Source: Hymenobacter properus
GTDB taxonomy: Bacteria > Bacteroidota > Bacteroidia > Cytophagales > Hymenobacteraceae
Length of the DNA: 64,000 nt
Direction: 5' to 3'
Assembly: GCF_015694735.1 (NCBI RefSeq)
Contig: NZ_JADQDP010000002.1
Location: forward strand, 1,240,001 to 1,304,000
Positions 1 through 9,846 of this stretch are shown here, in pieces (positions within the stretch are counted from its first letter, which is position 1; each line of letters starts with the position of its first letter). The notes under the pieces were generated by a model, which was not told the DNA's origin, ran no database searches, and saw only the letters and a list, made by a program, of their open reading frames with translations. The position numbers and the translations under genes are program-made.

Positions 1-1
1 A

Positions 2-469
2 ATTGCGCCCAAAGTGGGCGGCTCGGCGGCCTACCGGCAGTTCATTCGGGAGGAATTGATGCCGCAGGTGAAGCAGCGCTACCGCACCACCGCCGAAACG
101 GCCATCGTGGGCGAGTCGCTGGCCGGTCTGTTCGTGGTAGAAACGCTGCTGATGGAGCCCACCTTGTTCAATTCCTACCTGGCCTTCGACCCCAGCCTGT
201 GGTGGAACAACGGCCAACTGGCCGCACAGGCCAGCACTTATTTGCAGAAAACGCGCCCCGCTGTTTCGGTGTACCTGGCTACCAGCATCCACGGCGACAC
301 CGTCGGCACCCGCCGCTTGGTGGAGCTGGCCCGCCCGCAAGCCACGCGCCTGGGCACCTGGCACTACGAGAACATGCCGCAGGAAACGCACGCCACCATT
401 TACCACCCAGCGGCGCTGCGGGCATTCCGCGCAGTGTTTGCGCCGCCGGCTGCCGGGGCGAAGCATTGA
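2..469 (+). CDS. alpha/beta hydrolase, putative esterase family (5' end cut by window)
   Basis: The frame is open from the window edge, so the N-terminus is missing. About 155 residues remain. The visible GESLAG sequence near residue 38 fits the GxSxG nucleophile elbow of the alpha/beta-hydrolase fold. The following FNSYLAFDPSLWW stretch and the late HATIYHPAALRAF stretch, which would supply the catalytic histidine, are typical of the putative-esterase (esterase D/IroE-like) family. Members hydrolyse ester bonds in small molecules or siderophores, but the substrate cannot be read here. It ends before a hairpin terminator. The family call is good; the exact role is unknown. Confidence 0.8.
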   Translation: MAPKVGGSAAYRQFIREELMPQVKQRYRTTAETAIVGESLAGLFVVETLLMEPTLFNSYLAFDPSLWWNNGQLAAQASTYLQKTRPAVSVYLATSIHGDTVGTRRLVELARPQATRLGTWHYENMPQETHATIYHPAALRAFRAVFAPPAAGAKH

Positions 470-479
470 TTTAGCCAGG

Positions 480-533
480 GGGCTATCCAATTGTAGAGAC
501 GCTACACTTCGCGCTTCTACAGCTGGATAGCCC
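480..533. terminator. hairpin between convergent genes
   Basis: GGGCTATCCA at 480-489 pairs with TGGATAGCCC at 524-533, and TTTATTT follows on the plus strand. It sits between the esterase stop and the stop of the minus-strand DUF6438 gene, so it could end transcription from either side. The loop is long, about 34 bases, which weakens the call slightly. Confidence 0.6.
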
Positions 534-534
534 T

Positions 535-1050
535 TTATTTATCACTCTCCAACCCATTCACCTGCCCCAGCCGGTCGAACTGCGTGGTGAGGTAGGTGAA
601 ATAGGCCTGCACGTTTTCGGGCACTGCCGACTCGGCGGTTACCTTTTTGAAGCTGCCGTCGGGCTGGCGGATGGCCACGATGGTGCTGGGCATGTCAGTC
701 ACGCCGCTCCTATACTGGGTGGCGAACGTCTCAAAATGCGCTTCTTTGGCTTGGCGCAACATATCGGCCACCACAGCAGCGGGCAGCTTGAGTTCCTTTT
801 TGCCAATCAGTGGCACGTTGTGGCGGCCTTCGTAGGCCACGCGGCCGTCGGCGTACACCTGCATCGTATAAGCCGGGCAAGTGCCGAAGCAGGGCGTGCG
901 CTCAAAGGTTAGCACCGGACCGGCTTCGGTGGGCGTGGCCTTTTTGCTGGCTTTCTTGGTTTTCGTTTTCTGAACCGTCGTTTTCTGGGCGCAGGCAGGT
1001 ACGGAGAGACTAAAGAAGCTGAGCAGTAGGAGCAGCGGAATGTAGCGCAT
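535..1050 (-). CDS. DUF6438-type lipoprotein or exported protein
   Basis: The protein is 171 residues from the ATG at 1050. I chose this start because it opens directly onto a hydrophobic signal (MRYIPLLLLLSFFSLSVPAC). An upstream in-frame start would add 13 residues before the signal. The cysteine in VPAC could be a lipid-attachment site. A lysine-rich linker follows, and then the motif RTPCFGTCPAYTMQVYADG, which is characteristic of DUF6438 proteins of Bacteroidota. Their function is not established. The two cysteines in the CFGTC motif are likely structural or redox-active, which is inference. The protein should face the periplasm or sit on a membrane. Confidence 0.8.
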   Translation of the reverse strand: MRYIPLLLLLSFFSLSVPACAQKTTVQKTKTKKASKKATPTEAGPVLTFERTPCFGTCPAYTMQVYADGRVAYEGRHNVPLIGKKELKLPAAVVADMLRQAKEAHFETFATQYRSGVTDMPSTIVAIRQPDGSFKKVTAESAVPENVQAYFTYLTTQFDRLGQVNGLESDK

Positions 1051-1146
1051 GACAAAGGGGAAGTTTGATGCGTGAAAGTAGGCAAACAAAAACCCGACAG
1101 AACGAAAACCGTGCCTACGGTTGCGTTCTGCCGGGTTTAATTTTTT

Positions 1147-1250
1147 CTGTCATCCTGAGCGCAGCGAAGGACCTTACCACGTCCGCGTCGGCTGAGCGAC
1201 CCAAAACCGTTCTGTCGTCAGAAGGTCCTTCACAGCGCTCAGGATGACAG
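1147..1250. repeat. family 1 inverted repeat element
   Basis: CTGTCATCCTGAGCG at the left pairs with CGCTCAGGATGACAG at the right. The arms extend through AAGGACCTT/AAGGTCCTT with a few mismatches in the right arm. It lies immediately 3' of yidC, whose stop is at 1256. It is one of several similar elements in the window and could also act as a terminator hairpin. Confidence 0.85.
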
Positions 1251-1255
1251 GCGTG

Positions 1256-3037
1256 TTACGACTTGCGTTTGGCCTGAGCTTCGCGCTCCTGCGCGGCCTT
1301 CATGGCTTCGGCAATGCGGCCTTGCAAGCCGCTGGGCTTCTTGTCTTTGTTCTTGATTTTGTTGGCGTCGAGCTGAGCGCGGATTTTAGTGTCGTCGACC
1401 AGCCCGCGGGTGATGGCCTGCTGGGCGAAGGTGATGACGTTCGACACGAAGTAGTACCAGGTGAGGCCCGAGGCAAAGCTGTTCAGCACGAACAGGAAGA
1501 TGATGGGCATCAGGTAGCTGTAGGTCTTCATGGGGCCCTGCATGGCCGTGTTCATCTGGTTGCTCTGCCAGGTCATCACCAGGGTGGAGGCCGTCATGAG
1601 CAGGGTGAACAGCGACACGTGGTCGCCGTACCATTTCACGTAGAAGGGCAGCTTGATAAACACGTCGTAGCTGCTCAGGTCCTTGGCCCAGAGGAAGCTC
1701 TGCTGGCGCAGCTCAATGGCGTTGGGGAAGAACTGGAACATGGCAAACAGGATGGGCAGCGTGAGCAGTGTGGGCACGCAGCCGCTGAGCGGGCTCACCC
1801 CGAATTCCTGGTACAGCTTCATGGTTTCCTGCTGCACCTTCACGTTGTCGTCGCCGTACTTTTCCTTGAGCTGGTCAAGCTCCGGCTTCAGCACCTTCAT
1901 GCGGGCCTGACTTTCGTAGGTTTTGTACGTCAAGGGCCAGGTTACCAGTTTGATGAGCACCACCAGCAGCAGGATGATGATGCCGTAGGAGCTGATGAAC
2001 TGCTCCAGGAAGTGGAATACCGGCAGCACCACAAAGCGGTTTACCCAGCGGAACAAGCCCCAGCCCAGGTACACGTTGCGGTCGAACTCGGGCGCCACTT
2101 CTTTCAGGGTGTTGAAGGCGTTAGGGCCAAAGTAGAAGCGGTATTGGCCGCGACCCTGCTCCACCTCCGCCACCGGAATGCTGAGCGTGGTGCCCAGGGT
2201 TTTGATGGTAGCCGAGTCGGCCAGGTTCACGTTCGAGTTGAACGTGCCACCCGCGAAGGGCTGCTGGTCGGCGATGAGGCCGGCCACGAAGAAGTCGTGC
2301 TTGTGCGCGGCCCACTTCACTGGGCCTGCTGCCTTGATTTCCTCGGGCTTCTCGCTGGCCTCGGCCAGGGCACCCTGGTCGCCAGCGGCCAGGTAGTGGT
2401 TGATGGTGGTGTGGTTGCGGTTTTGCTTGAGGTCCTGCTCGGTCTGGCGCACCTCATCGAGGAACGAGAAGGTGAGCGGCTCTTGGGCCACTGTGCGGTC
2501 CAGGCCATTCAGGCGCAGGTCGTACTTTAGCTCGAAGCTGTTGGCGGGCAGCGTGTAGGTCTGCACAATGCTGCCGGCACCCACCGGTGCCGTGAAGGTG
2601 AGTACCGAGCCGCCATCCGTGCTTTGCGAGGGCACCGCCTGGAAGTTCAAGTCCGAGAAGCGAACCGTTTTGCCGTCCACGGTGCGGAACTTGGTATCCA
2701 TGCGCGCGCTCTTGGCATCGAATATGTCCAGCGGCTTGCCGAAGAAGGTTTTGTATTTGAGCAGGCGCACGGCTGCAATCCGGCCGCCCCGCGTCGAGAG
2801 CGTCACGTCGAGGTTGGCGTTGGTGAGGTGCAGGTCCTGGGCAGGGCCAGCCGTGCTGTCGAGGGCAGCTTCCGGCGTCAGGGCCGAGGCCGGGGCGGCG
2901 GGGGCTTTGGCCGCGGCCGTAGGTGCGGGCTCTTTGCCGCCGGCTTTTTCATCCGTTTTCTTCGGGCTGAAGAAGAACAGGTACACGAGAAGCAAGGCCG
3001 AAATCAGAAAAAGGCCGGTTGCTGAATTTCTATCCAT
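1256..3037 (-). CDS. yidC: membrane protein insertase YidC
   Basis: The protein is 593 residues. YidC inserts and folds inner-membrane proteins, alone or with SecYEG. It has an N-terminal membrane segment at about residues 8-23, then an Ala/Pro/Lys-rich linker. A large periplasmic domain runs from about 65 to 340, and the conserved insertase core from about 345 to 550. The core begins with FISSYGIIILLLVVLIKLVTW; the LIKLVTWPLTYKTYESQARM segment is typical of the family. The C-terminus is Lys/Arg-rich, which fits ribosome contact. The length matches Gram-negative YidC. It lies 3' of pyrG on the same strand, an arrangement known in Bacteroidota. A TACCTTTG promoter element lies about 25 bases upstream, so it has its own promoter. 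Confidence 0.97.
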   Translation of the reverse strand: MDRNSATGLFLISALLLVYLFFFSPKKTDEKAGGKEPAPTAAAKAPAAPASALTPEAALDSTAGPAQDLHLTNANLDVTLSTRGGRIAAVRLLKYKTFFGKPLDIFDAKSARMDTKFRTVDGKTVRFSDLNFQAVPSQSTDGGSVLTFTAPVGAGSIVQTYTLPANSFELKYDLRLNGLDRTVAQEPLTFSFLDEVRQTEQDLKQNRNHTTINHYLAAGDQGALAEASEKPEEIKAAGPVKWAAHKHDFFVAGLIADQQPFAGGTFNSNVNLADSATIKTLGTTLSIPVAEVEQGRGQYRFYFGPNAFNTLKEVAPEFDRNVYLGWGLFRWVNRFVVLPVFHFLEQFISSYGIIILLLVVLIKLVTWPLTYKTYESQARMKVLKPELDQLKEKYGDDNVKVQQETMKLYQEFGVSPLSGCVPTLLTLPILFAMFQFFPNAIELRQQSFLWAKDLSSYDVFIKLPFYVKWYGDHVSLFTLLMTASTLVMTWQSNQMNTAMQGPMKTYSYLMPIIFLFVLNSFASGLTWYYFVSNVITFAQQAITRGLVDDTKIRAQLDANKIKNKDKKPSGLQGRIAEAMKAAQEREAQAKRKS

Positions 3038-3061
3038 CAGTTGTTAAAGGTTGCGAAGGGG

Positions 3062-3069
3062 CAAAGGTA
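3062..3069 (-). promoter_or_regulatory. -7 promoter element (TACCTTTG) of yidC
   Basis: The minus strand reads TACCTTTG, an exact match to the Bacteroidota -7 consensus TAnnTTTG, 25 bases before the yidC start codon. This implies a short leader. I could not see a clear -33 TTG. Confidence 0.65.
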
Positions 3070-3122
3070 CGGCGGGACGCTGCGCTTAATGAAGAATGCG
3101 AAATGAGGAATGAAATATTGAA

Positions 3123-3236
3123 GACGCCTGTCATCCTGAGCGCAGCGAAGGACCTTATCGCGCTTGGGTAAAAAGAATTACCTCCAGCTGTTTTGACGTG
3201 ATAAGGTCCTTCGCTGCGCTCAGGATGACAGGCGTC
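3123..3236. repeat. family 1 inverted repeat element
   Basis: The arms 3123-3158 and 3201-3236 begin GACGCCTGTCATCCTGAGCG and are fully complementary over about 36 bases, with a loop of about 42 bases. It lies between the pyrG stop (3253) and the yidC promoter, so it is 3' of pyrG and may insulate the two genes. Confidence 0.9.
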
Positions 3237-3252
3237 CCAAATGTTTATTTAC

Positions 3253-5025
<1,773 letters not shown>

Positions 5026-5030
5026 TCACT

Positions 5031-5066
5031 AAAAAAGCCCCCGCCACCAGTCGGCAGCGGGGACTT
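5031..5066 (-). terminator. intrinsic terminator of the VCBS/T9SS gene
   Basis: On the minus strand CCCCGCTGCC pairs with GGTGGCGGGG (one mismatch) and is followed by CTTTTTT. It lies about 30 bases after the stop at 5095. Confidence 0.8.
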
Positions 5067-5094
5067 GAGTTGGGACTGGAAGCCCGCTTGCGCG

Positions 5095-5772
5095 TTATTT
5101 AATTACCACACACTTGGTTATTGCGTGGCTGCCCGTCTGCATCCGCACCTGATACACGCCCGGGGCCAGGCCGTCGGTGGCGAAGGCCAGCGGAGCTCCG
5201 GCCGGCAGTGCGGCGGTCTGCTGGCCTACCACCTGGCCCAGTGCGTTTAGCAGTGTGGCCTGCACGGACCCCGCGCCCCAGGCAGCCGGCAGCTGAACCG
5301 TGAAGCTGCTTTGTGCTGGGTTGGGAAACAGGGCCACCTCGGCCGCGGCGGCGCTGGCAGCGGCGGCCAGGGGCGCGAAGGTGCCAGTATTGAGCAATAC
5401 GCTCACGCTGTTGCCGCTCGTCGTCACGATGTCGGGGCGCCTATCACCACTCACGTCGGCCACGCCTTGGTTGCTGCTGCCGACGCCGGTGCTGAAAATG
5501 CTGACGGGGGCAAACGTGCCACCGGCCTGCCCCAGTAGCACGCTGGCCGTGCCGTTGTAGTTGCCCGTCACAATGTCGGGCCGGCCGTCGCCGTTCACAT
5601 CCCCCACGGCCACGCCGCGGGGGATGGTAGTTGCGCCGGTAGCATAAGACGTAGCGGCCCCGAAGGAAGCCGGCGTCTGGGCGCGGGCCGCACCGGCCGG
5701 CAGCAGGGCCAGCACCAGAAAGGAGAGAGGGGCCGGCCGCAGCCAGGCAAAAGGAGTAGTCGTTGATGTCAT
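5095..5772 (-). CDS. short FG-GAP/VCBS-repeat protein with T9SS sorting domain
   Basis: The protein is 225 residues. It has an N-terminal signal ending near ARAQ (residue 32). Two FG-GAP/VCBS-type repeats follow: GVAVGDVNGDGRPDIVTGNY, and a second, degenerate VADVSGDRRPDIVTTSG that lacks some calcium-binding aspartates. A T9SS type A C-terminal domain starts near VALFPNPAQSSF and ends KCVVIK. The T9SS would export it through the outer membrane and cleave the tail. FG-GAP proteins usually have five to seven repeats, so two is too few for a full propeller. It may be an internally shortened relative of longer proteins such as the one at 15124. The role is unknown. Confidence 0.85.
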   Translation of the reverse strand: MTSTTTPFAWLRPAPLSFLVLALLPAGAARAQTPASFGAATSYATGATTIPRGVAVGDVNGDGRPDIVTGNYNGTASVLLGQAGGTFAPVSIFSTGVGSSNQGVADVSGDRRPDIVTTSGNSVSVLLNTGTFAPLAAAASAAAAEVALFPNPAQSSFTVQLPAAWGAGSVQATLLNALGQVVGQQTAALPAGAPLAFATDGLAPGVYQVRMQTGSHAITKCVVIK

Positions 5773-6167
5773 ACTGACGGAAGTAAAGGTGTGTGCAGGT
5801 ATTTAGAAGCTTTTTTAAAGCGGTTGTGCGAACAAAAAAAGTGCGCTAGCCAATGCAGAAAGCGCAGGGGCAGCCCCGCGCTATGCCTCGTCGCTTGCCA
5901 GAGCCCTCGCTAACACACCAAGCAACGGGGCCACACGAGCCCAAACCCGCCGCCAAGCCCGAGGGTGGAACTAAACAATGCGCTGCCAATCAGGAACCCG
6001 GTGAACGTGCATGTATTTTTTGGGGAGCGCAGTGAGTCAAAGCATTGATGCGTACAGGTTTAGTGCTAGCCGGGCGAAAATAAATAAAATTGTGATTCTC
6101 AATAAAAAAGACGCAAAATCAGCCCCCCGCTAGTAGCAATCGATTGCGGAATTTCGTATATTTAGTT
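5773..6167. other. gene-poor interval between divergent genes
   Basis: About 395 bases with lower GC in the second half. A short open frame at 5853-6035 has no initiation context and a composition unlike a protein, so I do not call it. No clear promoter match, repeat or structured RNA was seen. Confidence 0.5.
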
Positions 6168-6341
6168 ATGGCACATCTCATCAATCACCTCGCCCAAGCC
6201 TGGGACCTGAGCCCGGCCCATTACTGGCACCTGCGCATGCTGTGCGCGCTGTTGCTGACGCCCCTGCTGGGCGTGCTCTACGTGGTGTTGTTCGACCGGC
6301 CCCGGCGCCCCACGGCGGGCCGGCAACTGTGGCACCGGTAG
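6168..6341 (+). CDS. small hypothetical membrane protein
   Basis: A possible 57-residue protein from the ATG at 6168. It starts MAHLINHLAQAWDLSPAHYW and has one hydrophobic segment at about residues 26-42 (LCALLLTPLLGVLYVVL), followed by an arginine-rich tail (DRPRRPTAGR). This fits a single-pass inner-membrane protein with a cytoplasmic C-terminus by the positive-inside rule. I recognise no family. It lies about 100 bases before the antiporter gene on the same strand. The codon pattern is GC-rich like real genes here, but the small size keeps this tentative. Confidence 0.45.
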   Translation: MAHLINHLAQAWDLSPAHYWHLRMLCALLLTPLLGVLYVVLFDRPRRPTAGRQLWHR

Positions 6342-6442
6342 GAGAAGCTTAGTGACACGAGCAGTGGGGCCGCAGGGCTCACTGTTTCGCGGGCCCGCGC
6401 CGCTGGTGTTTCTTTGAGGCGGTTAACCGTTACCGCTTTTCC

Positions 6443-8053
6443 ATGCTCCACGAAACCCTGCTGCTCGTTCTCGGCCTGCTCTTCGTCGTCTTTTTGCTGG
6501 TGATGCTGGGGCAGAAGCTTCGTATTTCCTACCCCATTTTCTTGGTGCTGGGCGGGTTGGCGCTGAGCTTCGTGCCCGGCCTGCCGCGCGTGGCCATTGC
6601 GCCCGACCTGATTTTTCTGATTTTCCTGCCGCCGCTGCTCTACGAAGCGGCCTGGATGACCTCCTGGAACGACTTCTGGCGCTGGCGGCGGGCCATTGGG
6701 CTGCTTGCGTTTGGGCTGGTGGGGTTCACCTCGGGCATTGTGGCGGTGGTGGCCCAGGCCCTAATTCCGGGGTTCACCCTGGGGCTGGGGTTTCTGCTGG
6801 GCGGCATCATCTCGCCGCCCGATGCCGTGGCGGCCACCTCGGTGCTGCGCGGCATCAAGGTGCCGCGGCGCGTCACGGCCATTCTGGAGGGCGAAAGCCT
6901 GATAAACGACGCCAGCAGCCTGATTGTGTTTCGGTTTGCGTTGCTGGCGGTGTCGTCGGGGGTGTTTGTGTGGCAGGAAGCGGCCACCAGCTTTGTGGTG
7001 GTGAGCGGCATGGGGCTGGTGGTGGGCCTGGTGGTGGCCAGCTTCTTTTTTCTGATTCATAAATACCTGCCCACCACGCCCAGCATCAACACGGCCCTCA
7101 CCTTCATGGCGCCCTATGTGATGTACCTGCTGGCCGAGGAGTTCCACTTCTCGGGCGTGCTGGCGGTGGTGAGTGGCGGGCTGCTGCTCTCACACCTTTC
7201 GCACCGCGTGTTCGACGCCAATACCCGCCTGCAGGCCAACAGCGTGTGGGCCAGCGTGAGCTTCGTGCTCAACGGGCTGGTGTTCATTCTCATTGGTTTG
7301 CAGCTGCCCATTGCGGTGGAGGGACTGGGCAATTACTCGCTGCAACAAGCCATTGCCTACGGCCTGCTGATGAGCGGGCTGGTCATCGTCATCCGGCTGC
7401 TGTGGATGTACCCGGCGGCCTTCGTGCCCCGCTTTCTGAGTGAGAAAATCCGCACCAGCGAGCCCAGCCCGGGCTGGCAGGGCACGCTGGTGCTGGGCTG
7501 GGCGGGCATGCGCGGGGTGGTGTCGCTGGCCTCGGCGCTGTCGGTGCCGCTGATGACGAACGACGGCCTGCAATTCCCGCAGCGCAACCTCGTCCTGTTC
7601 ATCACCTTTGTGGTCATTCTCGTCACGCTGGTGCTGCAGGGGCTCACGCTGCCGGCCATCATCCGCTTCACCAAAATAGCCGACAACGACGACCGCATGC
7701 CCCTGGATGAGCAGGAGGCCGGTGTGCGCCTGCACATGCGCGAAGCCGCAGTGAGGCACCTGCAGCGCAAGTACTCCGCCGAAACTGAAGCCAACGAGCT
7801 TATTGCCCGCCTGCAGCAGCGCATGCAAACCGAAATCAACCTCACCGCCCGCACCCTCAACTCACTTGAAGTGAACGAGGCGGGCCGCGACGCCCTACGC
7901 CAGTACCACCTCGTGTTGCTCGACGTGCTGCAGGTGGAACGCGAAGCCCTGGCGCACCTGCGTCACCACGACAGTTTCGATGACGAAGTGCTGCGTCAGC
8001 AGGAAGCCCAGCTCGACCTAGACGAGGCCAAGGTGAAGCACATTGAGCGGTAG
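6443..8053 (+). CDS. Na+/H+ antiporter, CPA1/NhaP type
   Basis: The protein is 536 residues with about 12 membrane segments up to residue 410, then a hydrophilic cytoplasmic tail of about 120 residues. It exchanges monovalent cations for protons at the inner membrane, supporting pH and salt balance. The CPA1 ion-binding motif appears as ISPPDAVAA near residue 125, followed by the conserved EGESLINDASSLIVF. The late WAGMRGVVSLASALSVP segment is also typical of NhaP/SOS1-like antiporters. The helical C-terminal tail could sense ions or pH, which is inference from relatives. The exact cation (Na+, K+ or Li+) cannot be told. Confidence 0.93.
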   Translation: MLHETLLLVLGLLFVVFLLVMLGQKLRISYPIFLVLGGLALSFVPGLPRVAIAPDLIFLIFLPPLLYEAAWMTSWNDFWRWRRAIGLLAFGLVGFTSGIVAVVAQALIPGFTLGLGFLLGGIISPPDAVAATSVLRGIKVPRRVTAILEGESLINDASSLIVFRFALLAVSSGVFVWQEAATSFVVVSGMGLVVGLVVASFFFLIHKYLPTTPSINTALTFMAPYVMYLLAEEFHFSGVLAVVSGGLLLSHLSHRVFDANTRLQANSVWASVSFVLNGLVFILIGLQLPIAVEGLGNYSLQQAIAYGLLMSGLVIVIRLLWMYPAAFVPRFLSEKIRTSEPSPGWQGTLVLGWAGMRGVVSLASALSVPLMTNDGLQFPQRNLVLFITFVVILVTLVLQGLTLPAIIRFTKIADNDDRMPLDEQEAGVRLHMREAAVRHLQRKYSAETEANELIARLQQRMQTEINLTARTLNSLEVNEAGRDALRQYHLVLLDVLQVEREALAHLRHHDSFDDEVLRQQEAQLDLDEAKVKHIER

Positions 8054-8088
8054 CGGGAAGCGGCGGGGAAAGCCACTTGCCCGATGGC

Positions 8089-8192
8089 ACGTCATGCAGA
8101 GCGGAGGCGCAGCCGTAGTCGAAGCATCTCTCCCGCGAGAGTAAATGATTACGTTGCGCGGGAGAGATGCTTCGATAAGCTCAGCGTGACGT
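8089..8192. repeat. family 2 inverted repeat element (diverged)
   Basis: ACGTCATGC at the left pairs with the GTGACGT region at the right, and inner arms TCGAAGCATCTCTCCCGCG and CGCGGGAGAGATGCTTCGA are fully complementary. The outer arms carry mismatches. It follows the antiporter stop by about 35 bases and precedes the metB-type promoter. Confidence 0.85.
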
Positions 8193-8211
8193 TCTTTTTT
8201 GCCCCCGCCGC

Positions 8212-8241
8212 TTGCGCCGTTCCAAACTGCCTCTATATTTG
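8212..8241 (+). promoter_or_regulatory. promoter of the SAM-riboswitch leader
   Basis: TATATTTG at 8234-8241 exactly fits the Bacteroidota -7 element TAnnTTTG. TTG at 8212-8214 lies 19 bases upstream and fits the -33 element. Transcription would start about 8245-8250, just before the riboswitch. Confidence 0.75.
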
Positions 8242-8264
8242 CAGCGCGCTCCCTCATACGGAGC

Positions 8265-8377
8265 ACTTATCAAGAAAGGCGGAGGGACAGGCCCTGCGAT
8301 GCCTTAGCAACCAGCAGCAATGCCAGGTGCTAAATCCTGTTCTGAATCGGCTACGGCCGGTACAGAAGAAGATAAGT
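8265..8377 (+). promoter_or_regulatory. SAM-I riboswitch (S box)
   Basis: The leader contains the SAM-I core in order: CTTATCAAGAAAGGCGGAGG, then GACAGGCCCTGCGATGCC, TTAGCAACC, and GGTGCTAAATCCTG. The P1 helix is closed by ACTTATC at 8265-8271 and GATAAGT at 8371-8377. This RNA binds S-adenosylmethionine and normally turns off methionine or cysteine genes when SAM is plentiful. It lies about 145 bases before a transsulfuration-type gene, which matches its known role. The mode of control (transcription or translation) is not clear from the sequence. Confidence 0.93.
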
Positions 8378-8423
8378 CTACAAGATGCTCCCTGACTGCA
8401 GCGGTGGTGCTCTTCTGACTTGT

Positions 8424-8450
8424 CGGAAGGGCTTTTTTTATGCCCTTCCG
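8424..8450 (+). terminator. hairpin in riboswitch leader with U-rich loop
   Basis: CGGAAGGGC at 8424-8432 pairs with GCCCTTCCG at 8442-8450. The run of T lies in the loop and not after the stem, so this is not a standard intrinsic terminator. It may be part of the expression platform. ACAAG (8380) and CTTGT (8419) could form a competing helix. Confidence 0.5.
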
Positions 8451-8520
8451 GTGAGAAATCTTGAAAGTGCTTAGGTAACCGGGTGCGTTTTCGTCTCAAC
8501 CACAAAAACGCCAACAACCC

Positions 8521-9711
8521 ATGCAAGCCTCCACCCGCCTCATTCAGTCCTTCCCCGTCGACGAGCTCACCGGTGCCCTCGCCGTGCCCATTTACCAGAC
8601 CTGTACGTTCGTGCAGGAGTCGCCGGGCGTGAACAAGGGCTTCGACTACTCCCGCACCGCCAACCCCACCCGCAGCGCCCTGGAGCAACTGCTGGCTGGC
8701 CTCGAGCACGGCCACTCGGCCTACGCCTTTGCCAGCGGCATGGCCGCCATCGATGCCGTGCTCAAGCTGCTTTCGACCGGCGACCAGATTGTGGCCATCG
8801 ACGACATCTACGGCGGAGCATTCCGCCTGTTTGAGCACGTGTACCGCCGCTTCGGCATCGACATCGTGTACTGCGACACCGCCGATTTGGCCCAGGTGCA
8901 GGCCGCCATCACCGAGCGTACCAAGCTGCTGTGGCTCGAAACGCCCTCCAACCCCACGCTCAAAGTGTCCGACATTGCCGGGCTGGCCGAGCTGGCCCAC
9001 GCCGCTGGCGCCTGGCTGTGCGTCGACAACACGTTTGCCTCGCCGGTGCTGCAGCAGCCCATTTTGCTGGGGGCCGACCTGGTGGTGCACAGTGCCACCA
9101 AGTACCTGGGTGGCCATTCCGACCTCATTGCCGGCGCCGTGGTGGCGGCCACCGAGGAACTGGGCAAGCAAATCCAGTTCATCCAGAATGCCTCGGGCGC
9201 CGTCTTGGGGCCGTTCGATTCGTTCCTGGTCATTCGCGGGCTCGAAACCCTGCACCTGCGCATTGCCCAGCATTGCCGTGCGGCTCTAGAGGTGGCCCGT
9301 TTTCTGCAAAGCCGGCCCGAAATTCAAGCGGTGTACTACCCCGGGCTGGAGTCGCACCCGGGACACGCCCTGGCCCGGCAACAGCAGCCTGATGGCTTCG
9401 GCGGCATCATTGCCTTGGTGCTGAAAGACGATACTGTGGAAGCGGCTACGCAACTGGCCACTAGCCTGAAATACTTCAAACTGGCCGTGAGCCTGGGCGG
9501 CGGCAAGAGCCTTGTGTGCCACTCGGCCTCGATGACGCACACGGCCATTCCGGCCGAAACGCGCCGTGCCGCCGGCTTTGCCGATAGCCTGCTGCGGCTG
9601 TCCATTGGCCTGGAAGCAGCCGAGGACCTGATTGCCGATTTGGCGCAGGCGCTGGATGGGCTAGGCGTGGCGCAGCCAACAGAGGTGGAAGCCGAAGCGG
9701 TGCTGGCGTAG
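8521..9711 (+). CDS. PLP-dependent transsulfuration enzyme (cystathionine gamma-synthase/lyase family)
   Basis: The protein is 396 residues, normal for the Cys/Met-metabolism PLP family. Family markers in order are YSRTANPTRSALE, the FASGMAAIDAVL phosphate-binding region, WLETPSNPTLKVSDIAGLA, VDNTFASPVLQQP, and HSATKYLGGHSDLIAGAVV, whose lysine near residue 193 binds PLP. The enzyme forms or cleaves cystathionine in the cytoplasm. The SAM riboswitch upstream points to methionine synthesis, so a metB-like cystathionine gamma-synthase role is favoured. A lyase (metC) or O-acetylhomoserine sulfhydrylase role cannot be excluded from sequence alone. It appears to be a single-gene unit, flanked by family 2 repeats on both sides. 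Confidence 0.93.
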   Translation: MQASTRLIQSFPVDELTGALAVPIYQTCTFVQESPGVNKGFDYSRTANPTRSALEQLLAGLEHGHSAYAFASGMAAIDAVLKLLSTGDQIVAIDDIYGGAFRLFEHVYRRFGIDIVYCDTADLAQVQAAITERTKLLWLETPSNPTLKVSDIAGLAELAHAAGAWLCVDNTFASPVLQQPILLGADLVVHSATKYLGGHSDLIAGAVVAATEELGKQIQFIQNASGAVLGPFDSFLVIRGLETLHLRIAQHCRAALEVARFLQSRPEIQAVYYPGLESHPGHALARQQQPDGFGGIIALVLKDDTVEAATQLATSLKYFKLAVSLGGGKSLVCHSASMTHTAIPAETRRAAGFADSLLRLSIGLEAAEDLIADLAQALDGLGVAQPTEVEAEAVLA

Positions 9712-9714
9712 CAA

Positions 9715-9828
9715 AACGTCATGCCGAGCGCAGCCGAGGCATCTCGCGTGCGCAGTGCGATTCAATCGATTCAACGATTTTGATTACTACCACACGCGAG
9801 ATGCCTCGGCTGCGCTCGGCATGACGTT
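9715..9828. repeat. family 2 inverted repeat element
   Basis: AACGTCATGCCGAGCGCAGC at 9715 pairs with the complementary right arm ending GACGTT at 9828. The arms run through CGAGGCATCTCGCGTG, with a loop of about 50 bases. It lies between two convergent genes and probably serves as a two-way stop. Confidence 0.9.
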
Positions 9829-9846
9829 CTTTATTGCCTGGTGTTA

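Noticed and set aside
5853..6035. A 60-codon open frame in the 5.8-6.0 kb gap
   Set aside because: The composition (Pro, Gln and Lys-rich, no hydrophobic core) and lack of initiation context do not support a gene.
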